A model generated the notes under the pieces. The model worked only from the letters and a program-made list of their open reading frames with translations. It did no database searches and was not told the DNA's origin. The position numbers and the translations under genes are program-made. A DNA stretch of 64,000 nt, taken from Prolixibacter bellariivorans ATCC BAA-1284. GTDB lineage: Bacteria; Bacteroidota; Bacteroidia; Bacteroidales; Prolixibacteraceae. Within the stretch, counting starts at the first letter, position 1. Each line of letters begins with the position of its first letter. The stretch is taken from NCBI RefSeq assembly GCF_000621705.1, contig NZ_JHXO01000001.1, forward strand, positions 124,001-188,000, given 5' to 3'. Positions 45,217 to 53,487 of this stretch are shown in pieces.

Positions 45217-45627
45217 CTAAATCCGGATTACTAATTTGACGATATTCCCTTTACCGATAACCTGAAAATCATCGCAAAGGTTTTTAATAAAGAATATTCC
45301 CCTTCCGTTCTCTTTTATCAAATTATCGCCACAGGTAGGATTGGCAATACAATCGGGATCAAAACCATTCCCTTCATCTTCGATAAGAACCTCAATGACA
45401 GAGTCATCTACCGTTAAGCTGATCGTGACCTTCTTACTGTCATCCATTTTATTTCCATGGATAATAGCATTCTGAACAGCCTCAAGCAACGAAGTTTGAA
45501 AAGAAAAGTAGGTATCACAATCAAGCGACAATGAATCACGCATATCATGACAAACCCGAAGGCATGTCTTCAATTCTTCAATGCGGGAATCAATCTGTAG
45601 TTGTCGTTTGATTATGTTACTGACCAT
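45217..45627 (-). CDS. Anti-sigma-factor-type (RsbW-like) HATPase
   Basis: A 136-residue single HATPase_c domain of the RsbW/SpoIIAB group. The N-box is ETFEAVQNAIIHGN-like (EAVQNAIIHGNKM near residue 50), G1 is EDEGNGFDPD near 89 and the G2 region is GRGIFFIKNLCD near 110. No sigma factor, anti-anti-sigma STAS protein or PP2C phosphatase is next to it. It overlaps the end of the DUF4175 gene by 11 bp, so translation is probably coupled. The target is unknown. Confidence 0.9.
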   Translation of the reverse strand: MVSNIIKRQLQIDSRIEELKTCLRVCHDMRDSLSLDCDTYFSFQTSLLEAVQNAIIHGNKMDDSKKVTISLTVDDSVIEVLIEDEGNGFDPDCIANPTCGDNLIKENGRGIFFIKNLCDDFQVIGKGNIVKLVIRI

Positions 45628-48600
45628 TAATGTTCTTTAGATAAGAATTAAACTTTTTACGATAGAAATAGTTCATTCTCCACGCAGAGCTAGACATTAT
45701 GTCAAACTCATTTTCTTTCGTTTTATCGTTGTTAAAGTAGCTCTTTGGATGACTAACCAATTGATTTTTTGCACTTTCGGACTCCCTTTCATTGTCGGAA
45801 TTTCGCTGCATTTTGGCATTTCTGGCATCCAATAAATGTTCAAAGATAAGATTTTGTCTGTTAACAGTCTGTTGGGTAACGTTTTTACTTAACAAATCAT
45901 TCCGATTTTGATTAAGCAACCGTTGTGCCTCTTTTAATTGGGTTTCCACATCCGGCCCCAAATTACCTTTCAATACCTGTTCCTGAATAGCCTGTTGAAG
46001 AATCTCTTGCTGCATCAACATTTTCCCAATTTGTGCATTTCCTGGTTTTACACCATTCTTCAAATCATTCATCATGCTTTGCATCTGCTTCTTCAACTTA
46101 TCTTGAATAGCCTTTAGTCCAGGCATCGAACTACCATTTCCCCCAGGTTTATTGCAGCTTCCATCGCCAGGTTGTGCATTCTTCATCATATCCATAACCT
46201 GCTGAAGCGCTTCCGATAAATAAAGAGCCAGATTATTCGCAGAGGCCATCGAAAATTGCTGATTTACCCTTCCTTTTGGGTATTGGCTCTCTTCCAGATT
46301 GGAAAGTGCCTTATCCGTGTAAAACTTCCAGTTTAGGGATTCTTTACCAATTTGCGCATTAATCTGCGGCGCTTGTTTCGACAATAAATACAGCGTGTCT
46401 CGTAACTGAGCTTCGAACTGAACAAGATTTTTCTGTTTATCCAGGTAACTTGTCAACGAAGGATCCAATGCCGAAACACCGGTCATATCCATCATCAACT
46501 TTTCTTGCTCAAAAGAAAAAGTCAGAATATTCGCAGCCAAATATTGTAATCGCCTGATTTGAACCCAATCAATCTCCATCTGAGAAGACAACATACTCTT
46601 TTTCAAATTGTTTGCCATCTGTTTCAACGATCGTGCGATACGTTCGGAGATCTCACTCTGTTGCCGTCGTTTCCCTTTTCCATCCATATCAGAAAGAGTA
46701 TTCAAATCTTTGCTGATTTTATTCTGCAGAGAACCTGATTTATTGATCGAATAAGGTCTGTCCAACTCTTCGTTTTGATGCGCGGCTGAGTCAAGTGCCG
46801 AAAAAGTTTGATGAATCTCTTCACTTTGCTGCCGTAACATATTCCTCAATGAATCGGTAGTCATATGTGAAGACCGCTTCACATCATCAGAAAATTTCTG
46901 TTGTCCGTTTGCCAACTTTTCCAAATTATTCTGAATATCCTGAATGGATTTTTCCACCTGCATTTTCTTCAACATCGCAATATTGCGATCCAACTGCTTA
47001 TTCAAATCATCCAGCCGATAGTTTAAATCCTTTGTCAATTCATCGAATTTCTTTTGATCAAACTGATTGAGCAGCGAATTAAACTCATCAAATAACTTCT
47101 TCAACTCATCGGAATACAACTGGTCCATCAACTGCTCGACCTGTTTCTGCTTCTGTAACAACACAGGAGACAATTGAGAGAAATTTTTGGAAAGATTATT
47201 CAACCGGCGGTTTTCATTACTTACATTTTGCATCAGTTGTTGTAGCTGGCCGCTCTGCTTTTTGATTCCCTCGGTTATCTGCTTCTTTTCCCAATCAGTT
47301 AACTGACCGTTGAGCATTTGTCTACGCATCTTCTCAAAATCCTGCTGAATATTCCGGGTTACCTCTTTACCTTCAGTTAAGTTTTCCTGAAGCTGGCTAT
47401 ACCCGCTTTTATTTTGCAACTCAATTTCCTTAAAACCAGGAAAACGAAAAGTGAAAACTTTGCTTTGCTTCTCTTTAAAATGATGCAGTACGTCATTGTC
47501 AGCCACTGTGAACCAATATCGATAAACGCCAGGTTTCATGCTGCTGAAATTATATCCATAGAAAAAATCCTGTGGATTTCGGTTGGTATGAATAGCCACA
47601 TTTAAACCGGTATCAATTTCACCGCCAGCAACATGAAATCTCACATTCTTTATTCCATAATCGTCAGAGATACCGCCATGAAAATAAAAGGAAGTAAGAT
47701 TCACGGTATCCTGAACCTGATTTACCGCTATCGTAGGCGATTCATCATTCAAAATCTTCAGATTATAAACTAATCCATCGTTTGTAAAGTATTGATTGCT
47801 TGCGCGGAAAAAGTATTCCATTTGAGAACTAACCGATGAATCAACGCTAAACGAATTCCTTATTCCCTCTTTCATCGGCTGCAATAATTTACCAAAGGAC
47901 AAAAACAACGAATCTGCATCAACGGAATTTACCGTCCAAAACAGATGGCTCCCAACAGGAACTTCAGCATCACCTTGATTTTGTAAAACAAACTTCTTCA
48001 ATCCGGTATAACCAGGTGGAACAACCTCCAGGGAAAATGAGCGAACAAGGGGTACCGGCAAACACCTGATATGGTATACGCTTGAGTAATAGTTGCCTCC
48101 ATTCAGCTGAAACTGCAAATCATGGTACACATTCCCGATAGAATAGCTAAACGAACCGTCTCCATTAACCTTCATCGCCATCCGGTTTCCATTCATGACG
48201 ACATTGAGTTGCTCCGGAAAGTTCCTCCCTTGCAATCGAGCCTCAATTTTAAAGGAACTTCCTTTCTTTACGGCGAGTGAATCGTTCAATAAAACGAATG
48301 TAAAATCAGGCGAAGGCGAAAACTCCTGACGGTAATGCGTGTATTGAAAGAATCCTTTGGAAACAAAATTTGACTTACCTATACCAACCAATAAAACAAC
48401 ACTAGCTAAGAAAATTAGGCTCCATTTTTCGGCGCGGGGCAAAACAAAACGAAAGGCATCTGCCAATGGAAACTGCTTGACGACATTCAATTTCTGTTGA
48501 ATACTGGCCTCCGTTAATTCATTACCAGAATCATTTCCCTTAAACACATCAACCAATTCCAGCATATTGATGAACCGATCAGCTATCGCAGGAAATTGAG

Positions 48601-48895
48601 ATTTTAGAATATTATTAACCTCCATCCTTTTGACACCCGGAATAAATCGAAATCGCTGCGCCAAAGGCCTAATAACCCATAAAATCAACAGGGAAAGAAA
48701 AAGCAAAATAAAGAGGTAAAAAAGGAATGTCCTTACCCAGGAACCAAAGTAGTAAACGTACTGTAATCCAATGAAAAGAAAAAACATTCCGCCCATTGCG
48801 ACCACGAACCGAACTATGCCCAACAGTGTCTTATTGCGGTAGTAAAGGTTGCAAAGCCTCTGGTAAATTTGCTGTATTTCCTTCCAATCCTTCAT
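45617..48895 (-). CDS. DUF4175-family large membrane protein
   Basis: A 1092-residue protein. The N terminus has two membrane segments (about residues 22-45 and 50-70) and a third near 155-172, followed by a beta-rich extracytoplasmic part (about 190-480) and then a long, Gln- and Leu-rich coiled-coil region (about 500-1050) with MQQEILQQAIQEQVLKG repeats of Gln. The C terminus is hydrophilic. Function is unknown. It is widespread in Bacteroidota at this place in the operon. Overlap with the ATPase gene suggests linked roles, which is only inference. Confidence 0.85.
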   Translation of the reverse strand: MKDWKEIQQIYQRLCNLYYRNKTLLGIVRFVVAMGGMFFLFIGLQYVYYFGSWVRTFLFYLFILLFLSLLILWVIRPLAQRFRFIPGVKRMEVNNILKSQFPAIADRFINMLELVDVFKGNDSGNELTEASIQQKLNVVKQFPLADAFRFVLPRAEKWSLIFLASVVLLVGIGKSNFVSKGFFQYTHYRQEFSPSPDFTFVLLNDSLAVKKGSSFKIEARLQGRNFPEQLNVVMNGNRMAMKVNGDGSFSYSIGNVYHDLQFQLNGGNYYSSVYHIRCLPVPLVRSFSLEVVPPGYTGLKKFVLQNQGDAEVPVGSHLFWTVNSVDADSLFLSFGKLLQPMKEGIRNSFSVDSSVSSQMEYFFRASNQYFTNDGLVYNLKILNDESPTIAVNQVQDTVNLTSFYFHGGISDDYGIKNVRFHVAGGEIDTGLNVAIHTNRNPQDFFYGYNFSSMKPGVYRYWFTVADNDVLHHFKEKQSKVFTFRFPGFKEIELQNKSGYSQLQENLTEGKEVTRNIQQDFEKMRRQMLNGQLTDWEKKQITEGIKKQSGQLQQLMQNVSNENRRLNNLSKNFSQLSPVLLQKQKQVEQLMDQLYSDELKKLFDEFNSLLNQFDQKKFDELTKDLNYRLDDLNKQLDRNIAMLKKMQVEKSIQDIQNNLEKLANGQQKFSDDVKRSSHMTTDSLRNMLRQQSEEIHQTFSALDSAAHQNEELDRPYSINKSGSLQNKISKDLNTLSDMDGKGKRRQQSEISERIARSLKQMANNLKKSMLSSQMEIDWVQIRRLQYLAANILTFSFEQEKLMMDMTGVSALDPSLTSYLDKQKNLVQFEAQLRDTLYLLSKQAPQINAQIGKESLNWKFYTDKALSNLEESQYPKGRVNQQFSMASANNLALYLSEALQQVMDMMKNAQPGDGSCNKPGGNGSSMPGLKAIQDKLKKQMQSMMNDLKNGVKPGNAQIGKMLMQQEILQQAIQEQVLKGNLGPDVETQLKEAQRLLNQNRNDLLSKNVTQQTVNRQNLIFEHLLDARNAKMQRNSDNERESESAKNQLVSHPKSYFNNDKTKENEFDIMSSSAWRMNYFYRKKFNSYLKNINGQ

Positions 48896-48929
48896 TGCAC
48901 CAAAGTTCCGTACTGACTAAGTTAATCAA

Positions 48930-50057
48930 TCACGCATAAAAGAAGTCCTCCATTATCCGGTCGGAAACGAAAATTCCTTTTTCAGTCAAGCGCAGGACTT
49001 GATTTTCGAGATAAACCAAATCGGAATCAATATACTTATTCAAAGCCCGTTGAAAATACGCTGCCAACACGTCATTATATGTATTATCAATACGTCGAAC
49101 GTCAATTCCCCATATGGTCCTTAAAGAGGTAATAATGTAATCGTTATACCGATCAACTTCACTCAGTTCTTCAATTTCGAAAAATTGCTCTCCCTGGCTA
49201 ATCAACTGAACGTACTGCGGATTACTCCGAATATTCCATTGCCGGGTTTGTCCGTCATAACTATGAGCTGAAGGCCCTATACCTAAATATTTTCTTTCTT
49301 TCCAATAAGCAGAATTATGTCGTGAATAAAAACCAGGCTTTGCGAAATTGCTCACTTCGTAATGTTCGTAACCAGCTTTCTTTAATGCCCTGATGAGATA
49401 CTCATACTGCTCCAGACTCACTTCATCAGGGACCTCACTCAACTTTCCGTCCTTCAACCGTTGATACAACACAGTTCCTTCGTGATAAGTAAGATGATAT
49501 GCTGAAACATGTTCCACATCCAAATCTATTACCATATCAACAGATCGCTCCCACGCTTCTTTGCTTAAACCGGGAATTCCGTATATCAAATCAACTGAAA
49601 TATTATGAAATCCGGTCTCTCTCGCCAACAAAACCGATCTAACTGCTTGTTGCGCATCATGCCGTCGATTTAAATAGGTGAGAATTTCCCCATCGAAACT
49701 CTGAGTGCCGATACTCAATCGATTAAAACCTGACTTCTGTAAATCAAACAGATACCTTTGCTCTAAATCATCGGGATTAGCCTCGAGTGTCCACTCCGCC
49801 TCTTCACTAACCTCAAACAGGGATTTAACGGAGTTCCGAATTCTCGATAAATATTCCAGATCCAACAGTGAAGGTGTCCCTCCGCCCAAATAAACAGTAT
49901 CAACCGACTCCGAGCCAATATAATTTTTCCTGAGAGAAAGCTCTTTAAATTCGGCCTCCATAACACCAGGTAAGTCAGCCAACCGGCAACTGGTATGGAA
50001 GTCGCAATAATGACAATGTGTTTTACAGAAAGGTATGTGAAAGTATATGCCCGCCAT
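48930..50057 (-). CDS. hemW: Radical SAM haem chaperone/coproporphyrinogen III oxidase-like protein
   Basis: A 375-residue radical SAM protein of the HemW group, which binds haem and hands it to target proteins. The [4Fe-4S] motif HIPFCKTHCHYCDFHT (CxxxCxxC) is at residues 9-18. GGGTPSLLD is near 55, RLSIGTQSFD near 115 and DLIYGIPG near 166. The HemN-specific residues are missing, so coproporphyrinogen oxidation is unlikely. ATG 50057 is used; a longer start at 50078 precedes it. It leads the hemW-DUF4175-ATPase-ybeY-mnmG-apt-uvrC unit. Confidence 0.92.
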   Translation of the reverse strand: MAGIYFHIPFCKTHCHYCDFHTSCRLADLPGVMEAEFKELSLRKNYIGSESVDTVYLGGGTPSLLDLEYLSRIRNSVKSLFEVSEEAEWTLEANPDDLEQRYLFDLQKSGFNRLSIGTQSFDGEILTYLNRRHDAQQAVRSVLLARETGFHNISVDLIYGIPGLSKEAWERSVDMVIDLDVEHVSAYHLTYHEGTVLYQRLKDGKLSEVPDEVSLEQYEYLIRALKKAGYEHYEVSNFAKPGFYSRHNSAYWKERKYLGIGPSAHSYDGQTRQWNIRSNPQYVQLISQGEQFFEIEELSEVDRYNDYIITSLRTIWGIDVRRIDNTYNDVLAAYFQRALNKYIDSDLVYLENQVLRLTEKGIFVSDRIMEDFFYA

Positions 50058-50089
50058 TTTTGTATATTCGCAATTCAATCTAAATCAAA

Positions 50090-50476
50090 ATGCAAAAGTA
50101 CATTAAAATTATTGCCTGGTTTGTTGTTATTCTCTACTTAAGTTTAACTCCGGCCGGCGATATTCCAAAGTTGTCGATATTATCGTTACCTGGTTTCGAT
50201 AAAGTGGTTCATTTCACGATGTATTTCGTTATGTCACTGCTTCTCGCAGGCTACTTTCATCAGTTCAAAAAATATTCCAACGGAAAAATTATTCTCATTA
50301 ATGCCTCGCTGCTAATCTTTGTAGGAGGCCTGCTTGAAATACTTCAATACGAGTTACCCATTAACCGCGATTGCAGCTGGGGCGATTTTTTCTTTAATTC
50401 CATGGGAGCCATTACCGGTACGATAATTTACCTGTACTGGTTGAAGAATACATTTATTGGTAAGTGGTTAAGTTAG
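50090..50476 (+). CDS. VanZ-family small membrane protein
   Basis: A 128-residue protein with four hydrophobic segments and the VanZ-like core: LTPAGDIPKL, GFDKVVHFTMYFVMSLLLA (with His and Phe), ILQYELPINRDCSWGDFFFNSMGAITG. In this family acidic and Arg residues of the last motif (RDCSWGDFFFN) are conserved. The function outside glycopeptide resistance is unclear. It diverges from hemW and converges with the Rrf2 gene with a 4-bp overlap. Confidence 0.88.
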   Translation: MQKYIKIIAWFVVILYLSLTPAGDIPKLSILSLPGFDKVVHFTMYFVMSLLLAGYFHQFKKYSNGKIILINASLLIFVGGLLEILQYELPINRDCSWGDFFFNSMGAITGTIIYLYWLKNTFIGKWLS

Positions 50477-50919
50477 AATTTCATTTTACCCGGAAAACCG
50501 TCTGTTTCAGAAAGTAAATCAGAAATCATTTTCTCTTTAAAGGTAAGAATCAGTTGTTTTCGGATATCGGAATAACTATCGTGAAGCGCACAAACGTGAG
50601 ATGCTTCCCTGCGTCCATCACAAGTATCATCGGAAAGTACGCAGCTTTCAAACAATTCCTTTCCATCAATAATTTCGACCACTCGATATAACGAAATCTT
50701 ATCTGGTGGAGCCGCTAGCGCAAAACCACCGTTAGGTCCTTTATTGGAAATCAAAACATTGAAACGCGCTAGTTTCTGAAGTATTTTACTTAAAAAAGGC
50801 GCTGGTATTTGTAATTCCTCAGCCAGCACTTTAATTCCACACTTCTGATCTTCCCTATAATTTGCAGCCATATAAATGACCGCGCGAACCGCATATTTAC
50901 ACGTTTTTGATAACATCAT
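50473..50919 (-). CDS. Rrf2-family transcriptional regulator
   Basis: A 148-residue winged-helix regulator. The N-terminal HTH has SKTCKYAVRAVIYMAAN, IPAPFLSKILQKLARFN and SNKGPNGGFALA. Three cysteines in ESCVLSDDTCDGRREASHVC (C-x6-C-x9-C, about residues 91-108) fit the Fe-S ligand cluster of IscR/NsrR-type members. Its ATG overlaps the LutB stop codon (ATGA, 50916-50919), so it is coupled to the upstream gene. A palindrome 4 bp before the LutB start is a candidate operator. Confidence 0.92.
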   Translation of the reverse strand: MMLSKTCKYAVRAVIYMAANYREDQKCGIKVLAEELQIPAPFLSKILQKLARFNVLISNKGPNGGFALAAPPDKISLYRVVEIIDGKELFESCVLSDDTCDGRREASHVCALHDSYSDIRKQLILTFKEKMISDLLSETDGFPGKMKF

Positions 50920-52295
50920 CCGTTTTTACTTTTTATTTTCCATTGCCGCGAAAAGGAGAGCTCTTCAAAAGTCGGCATCGATTTATTTTTTCCCATTAAG
51001 TTTTTTCCGGATATCGAAACAGCCGAATTTTTTAAACGGCCTTGTGTCAAATCCATCAGTTTTCGGTTAGAGCTAATGTATTCAAAAAATTTCATACCTG
51101 TGTCCCATCGCCAATCATTGCCTCCATTTTCGTTTGTTAGTTTTCGGTTTAAAAGTAATAATCTGGGCAATGGAATCATAACCGGGCATACTTCTTCACA
51201 TTTTCCACACTGCGTACAGGCTGTATTGAGGTGACCAAATTCTTTAAAACTGGTCGTGTATGGTGTAATAACGGAGCCAATAGGGCCACTATAAACCGTA
51301 TTGTACGTATACCCGCCAACCACTTTGTAAATCGGACAAGCGTTTAAACAAGCGCCGCATCGGATACATTTCAAAGCTTGCCAATGTTCATCGGTATCCA
51401 ACAACGCTGAGCGTCGATTATCGATTAAAACAATAAATTGCTTATAAGGACCGTCCGATTCATTGCCCTTCCTGGGGCCGTTAAAAATCGAATTATACGC
51501 CGAAATCTTTTGTCCGGTTCCATGTCCAGCCAGCAAAGGCCAGATAAAACCTAAATCCTTCATCGAAGGAATGACCTTCTCAATGCCGGAAATGACGATA
51601 TGTACCTTTGGAAAAGAAGTACTCATCACTCCATTTCCTTCGTTTTCGGTTAAAGCAACACTTCCGTTATCGGCAATAAGAAAATTAGCACCGGTTATAC
51701 CAGCGCCGGCCTCCTGATATTTAATACGTAGTTTTTCCCTAACAAAGTTTGTCAGCTCAACCGGGGTTGAGCTAAGCGGTGTTTGAAAGTGTTCATGGAA
51801 AAGCTCTGCTACGTCTTCCTTTGATTTATGCATAGCCGGTGTTACAATATGAAAAGGCGGTTCACCGGCAGTCTGAACGATAAATTCCCCCAAATCAGTT
51901 TCCTGACTTACCATCCCCAGTTTTTCCAACTCTTCATTTAAATGAATTTCCTCACTGAGCATGGATTTGCTTTTAACGACCAATTCTACCTTCTCATCCA
52001 AAAGTATATTAGTAATCAACTGAATGGCTTCTTCTTTGTCGTTCGCCCACAAAACCTGACTTCCATTTTTAGTAGCATTTTCCTCAAATTGAACCAGAAA
52101 ATCTTCCAGGTGAGAAACAACCAAATCCTTTATATCCGAAGCCCTTTCTCTGAGAGCTTCGTGATTGGTAAAGCGATTAATTCCTGTATAAAACGCTTTA
52201 TCATATTGTTGAATATTGTACTTCAGCTTCTGTCTTAAATCCACGTTTCGGGAAGCGTTTTGAGAATCGATAATAAAGCGCTTTTTCTTCTTCAT
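50916..52295 (-). CDS. LutB-like LUD-domain iron-sulfur protein
   Basis: A 459-residue protein of the LutB/YkgF family, linked to lactate oxidation to pyruvate. The N-terminal LUD domain (about 60-300) has AGAGITGANFLIADNGSVALTENEGN. Two ferredoxin-type [4Fe-4S] motifs follow: CIRCGACLNACPIYK (near residue 314) and CTQCGKCEEVCPVMIP (near 362). The usual partners LutA and LutC are absent from both sides, so electron flow may involve distant proteins. It is followed by an Rrf2 regulator in a two-gene unit. Confidence 0.9.
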   Translation of the reverse strand: MKKKKRFIIDSQNASRNVDLRQKLKYNIQQYDKAFYTGINRFTNHEALRERASDIKDLVVSHLEDFLVQFEENATKNGSQVLWANDKEEAIQLITNILLDEKVELVVKSKSMLSEEIHLNEELEKLGMVSQETDLGEFIVQTAGEPPFHIVTPAMHKSKEDVAELFHEHFQTPLSSTPVELTNFVREKLRIKYQEAGAGITGANFLIADNGSVALTENEGNGVMSTSFPKVHIVISGIEKVIPSMKDLGFIWPLLAGHGTGQKISAYNSIFNGPRKGNESDGPYKQFIVLIDNRRSALLDTDEHWQALKCIRCGACLNACPIYKVVGGYTYNTVYSGPIGSVITPYTTSFKEFGHLNTACTQCGKCEEVCPVMIPLPRLLLLNRKLTNENGGNDWRWDTGMKFFEYISSNRKLMDLTQGRLKNSAVSISGKNLMGKNKSMPTFEELSFSRQWKIKSKNG

Positions 52296-53005
52296 TGTAA
52301 CATATTATGTTGTTCACTGACCATCCGGTTCTGGATACTTCTTCATCCTGAAATTAACTACCTACAAAACCGTAAAATTGCTAAAATCCCCGGTTTTCAA
52401 CAGTAATTAACAACGTTGATAACTCCGTAAAATTCTGTTCTTCATACCCTCTTTCAAGTTAAACCCCAAAAAAGTGATTCTTATGTTGAAATAGAATGTT
52501 TCAATCATGTTAAGAAATAAAGACAAAATCTGAAAAATATTTTTGGCGAATAGAAAATTAATTCCATTAAAACGACCCATTGCAAGATCCAAAAAAGTTA
52601 GCGATCAATTTCACTCAAAAAAATCAACTCCTTTTACACGGAATTAACACGTTTCAACAAAATAAACAGCTATTGACAAAACGATCTTAACAAGCTGTTG
52701 AAATCACGCTAAAATACTGAATAATACGGAAAAGTTATGTTTATTACTTGTCGGAATAAGTAAAATGGAGGTTAATAAGAACTATTCCTAGAGAATAAAT
52801 ATGAACTTTTGATCGTTATAAACCGTATATCATTAACATCATTATTTTTAATTTTTAATCTTATCTTTAATAATAATAAATGAAGATGTGGATTCAGATT
52901 TGTTTATTTCTCCGCGAATAGATTTATTTGTAGTACAACTTTGAAAATAATTTGAATTCAAAGGGTATCCTTTTACATAAAAATCGTATTAATATGTAAA
53001 GGGAT
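52296..53005. other. 710-bp AT-rich gap, candidate chromosome replication origin
   Basis: No gene is supported. By hand count GC is about 31% in 52321-52680 and 25% in 52681-52980, well below flanking genes. C exceeds G on the left (73 to 40) and G exceeds C on the right (42 to 34), with the switch near 52.69 kb. Five 9-mers of DnaA-box-like form lie at 52394-52402, 52414-52422, 52484-52492, 52651-52659 and 52696-52704, most of type NTTTCAACA. A nearly pure A/T tract spans 52833-52890. Genes to the left run mostly leftward and those to the right mostly rightward. Confidence 0.55.
52299..52311. promoter_or_regulatory. Candidate operator of the LutB-Rrf2 unit
   Basis: AACATA-T-TATGTT, a perfect 13-bp palindrome 3 bp upstream of the LutB start codon. 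The position suits repression by the cotranscribed Rrf2 regulator. Confidence 0.45.
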
Positions 53006-53431
53006 TTGTTTCTAAACTCTGCTGATTTGAAAATTGAAGATCAAAATAAAGAAGGGCTGTCCATACTGCTGGTAGAGGATAATTTTCTAAATCAGAAAAT
53101 TACTACTTACAATCTGCGTAAGTATAACCACAAGGTTTCTATTGCTAATAACGGACTGGAGGCGGTGAATCTTTTCAAAGAGAAGAAATTTGATTTGATT
53201 CTGATGGATATAATGATGCCTGTGATGGATGGATTGGAAGCGACTAGGGAGATAAGAAAAATTGAAAAAGAGCATAAGCTGAACGAATACACTCCAATCA
53301 TCGCTGTTACTGCCAATACGCTCGATAATGATCGTGAAAAATGCCTTTCGTGGGGAATGGATGAGTTTATTGCCAAGCCCTTTGATATGAATCAGCTCAA
53401 TGAGATTTTGATGAGTCTCAAGATTGTCTGA
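53006..53431 (+). CDS. Receiver-only response regulator
   Basis: A 141-residue protein from TTG 53006, with a second TTG at 53027. From residue 19 it is a complete receiver domain: SILLVEDNFLNQKI (acidic pocket), LILMDIMMPVMDGLEAT (phosphoacceptor Asp), AVTANT (Thr) and FIAKPFD (Lys). The RP-type sequence NxxNQKITTYNLRKYNH resembles receivers of hybrid histidine kinases. There is no output domain and no kinase nearby. It borders the candidate origin, and an imperfect hairpin (52969-52979 with 52993-53002) ends 3 bp before the start. Confidence 0.85.
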   Translation: MFLNSADLKIEDQNKEGLSILLVEDNFLNQKITTYNLRKYNHKVSIANNGLEAVNLFKEKKFDLILMDIMMPVMDGLEATREIRKIEKEHKLNEYTPIIAVTANTLDNDREKCLSWGMDEFIAKPFDMNQLNEILMSLKIV

Positions 53432-53459
53432 TTATTGTTTTCCTCCCTTCATTCACTAA

Positions 53460-53474
53460 CTTTACCTGGTAAAG
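53460..53474. promoter_or_regulatory. Palindrome overlapping the likely ruvB promoter
   Basis: CTTTACC-T-GGTAAAG, a perfect 15-bp palindrome. It overlaps a TAACTTTA -7-like box (53457-53464, one mismatch) that has an ATTG 19 bp upstream (53434-53437). It is a candidate operator for ruvB. Confidence 0.5.
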
Positions 53475-53487
53475 AATCCCTTATACT

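Noticed and set aside
52407-52592. 61-residue minus-strand frame in the candidate origin
   Set aside because: It lies wholly in low-GC, repeat-bearing DNA, has no recognisable domain and no promoter.
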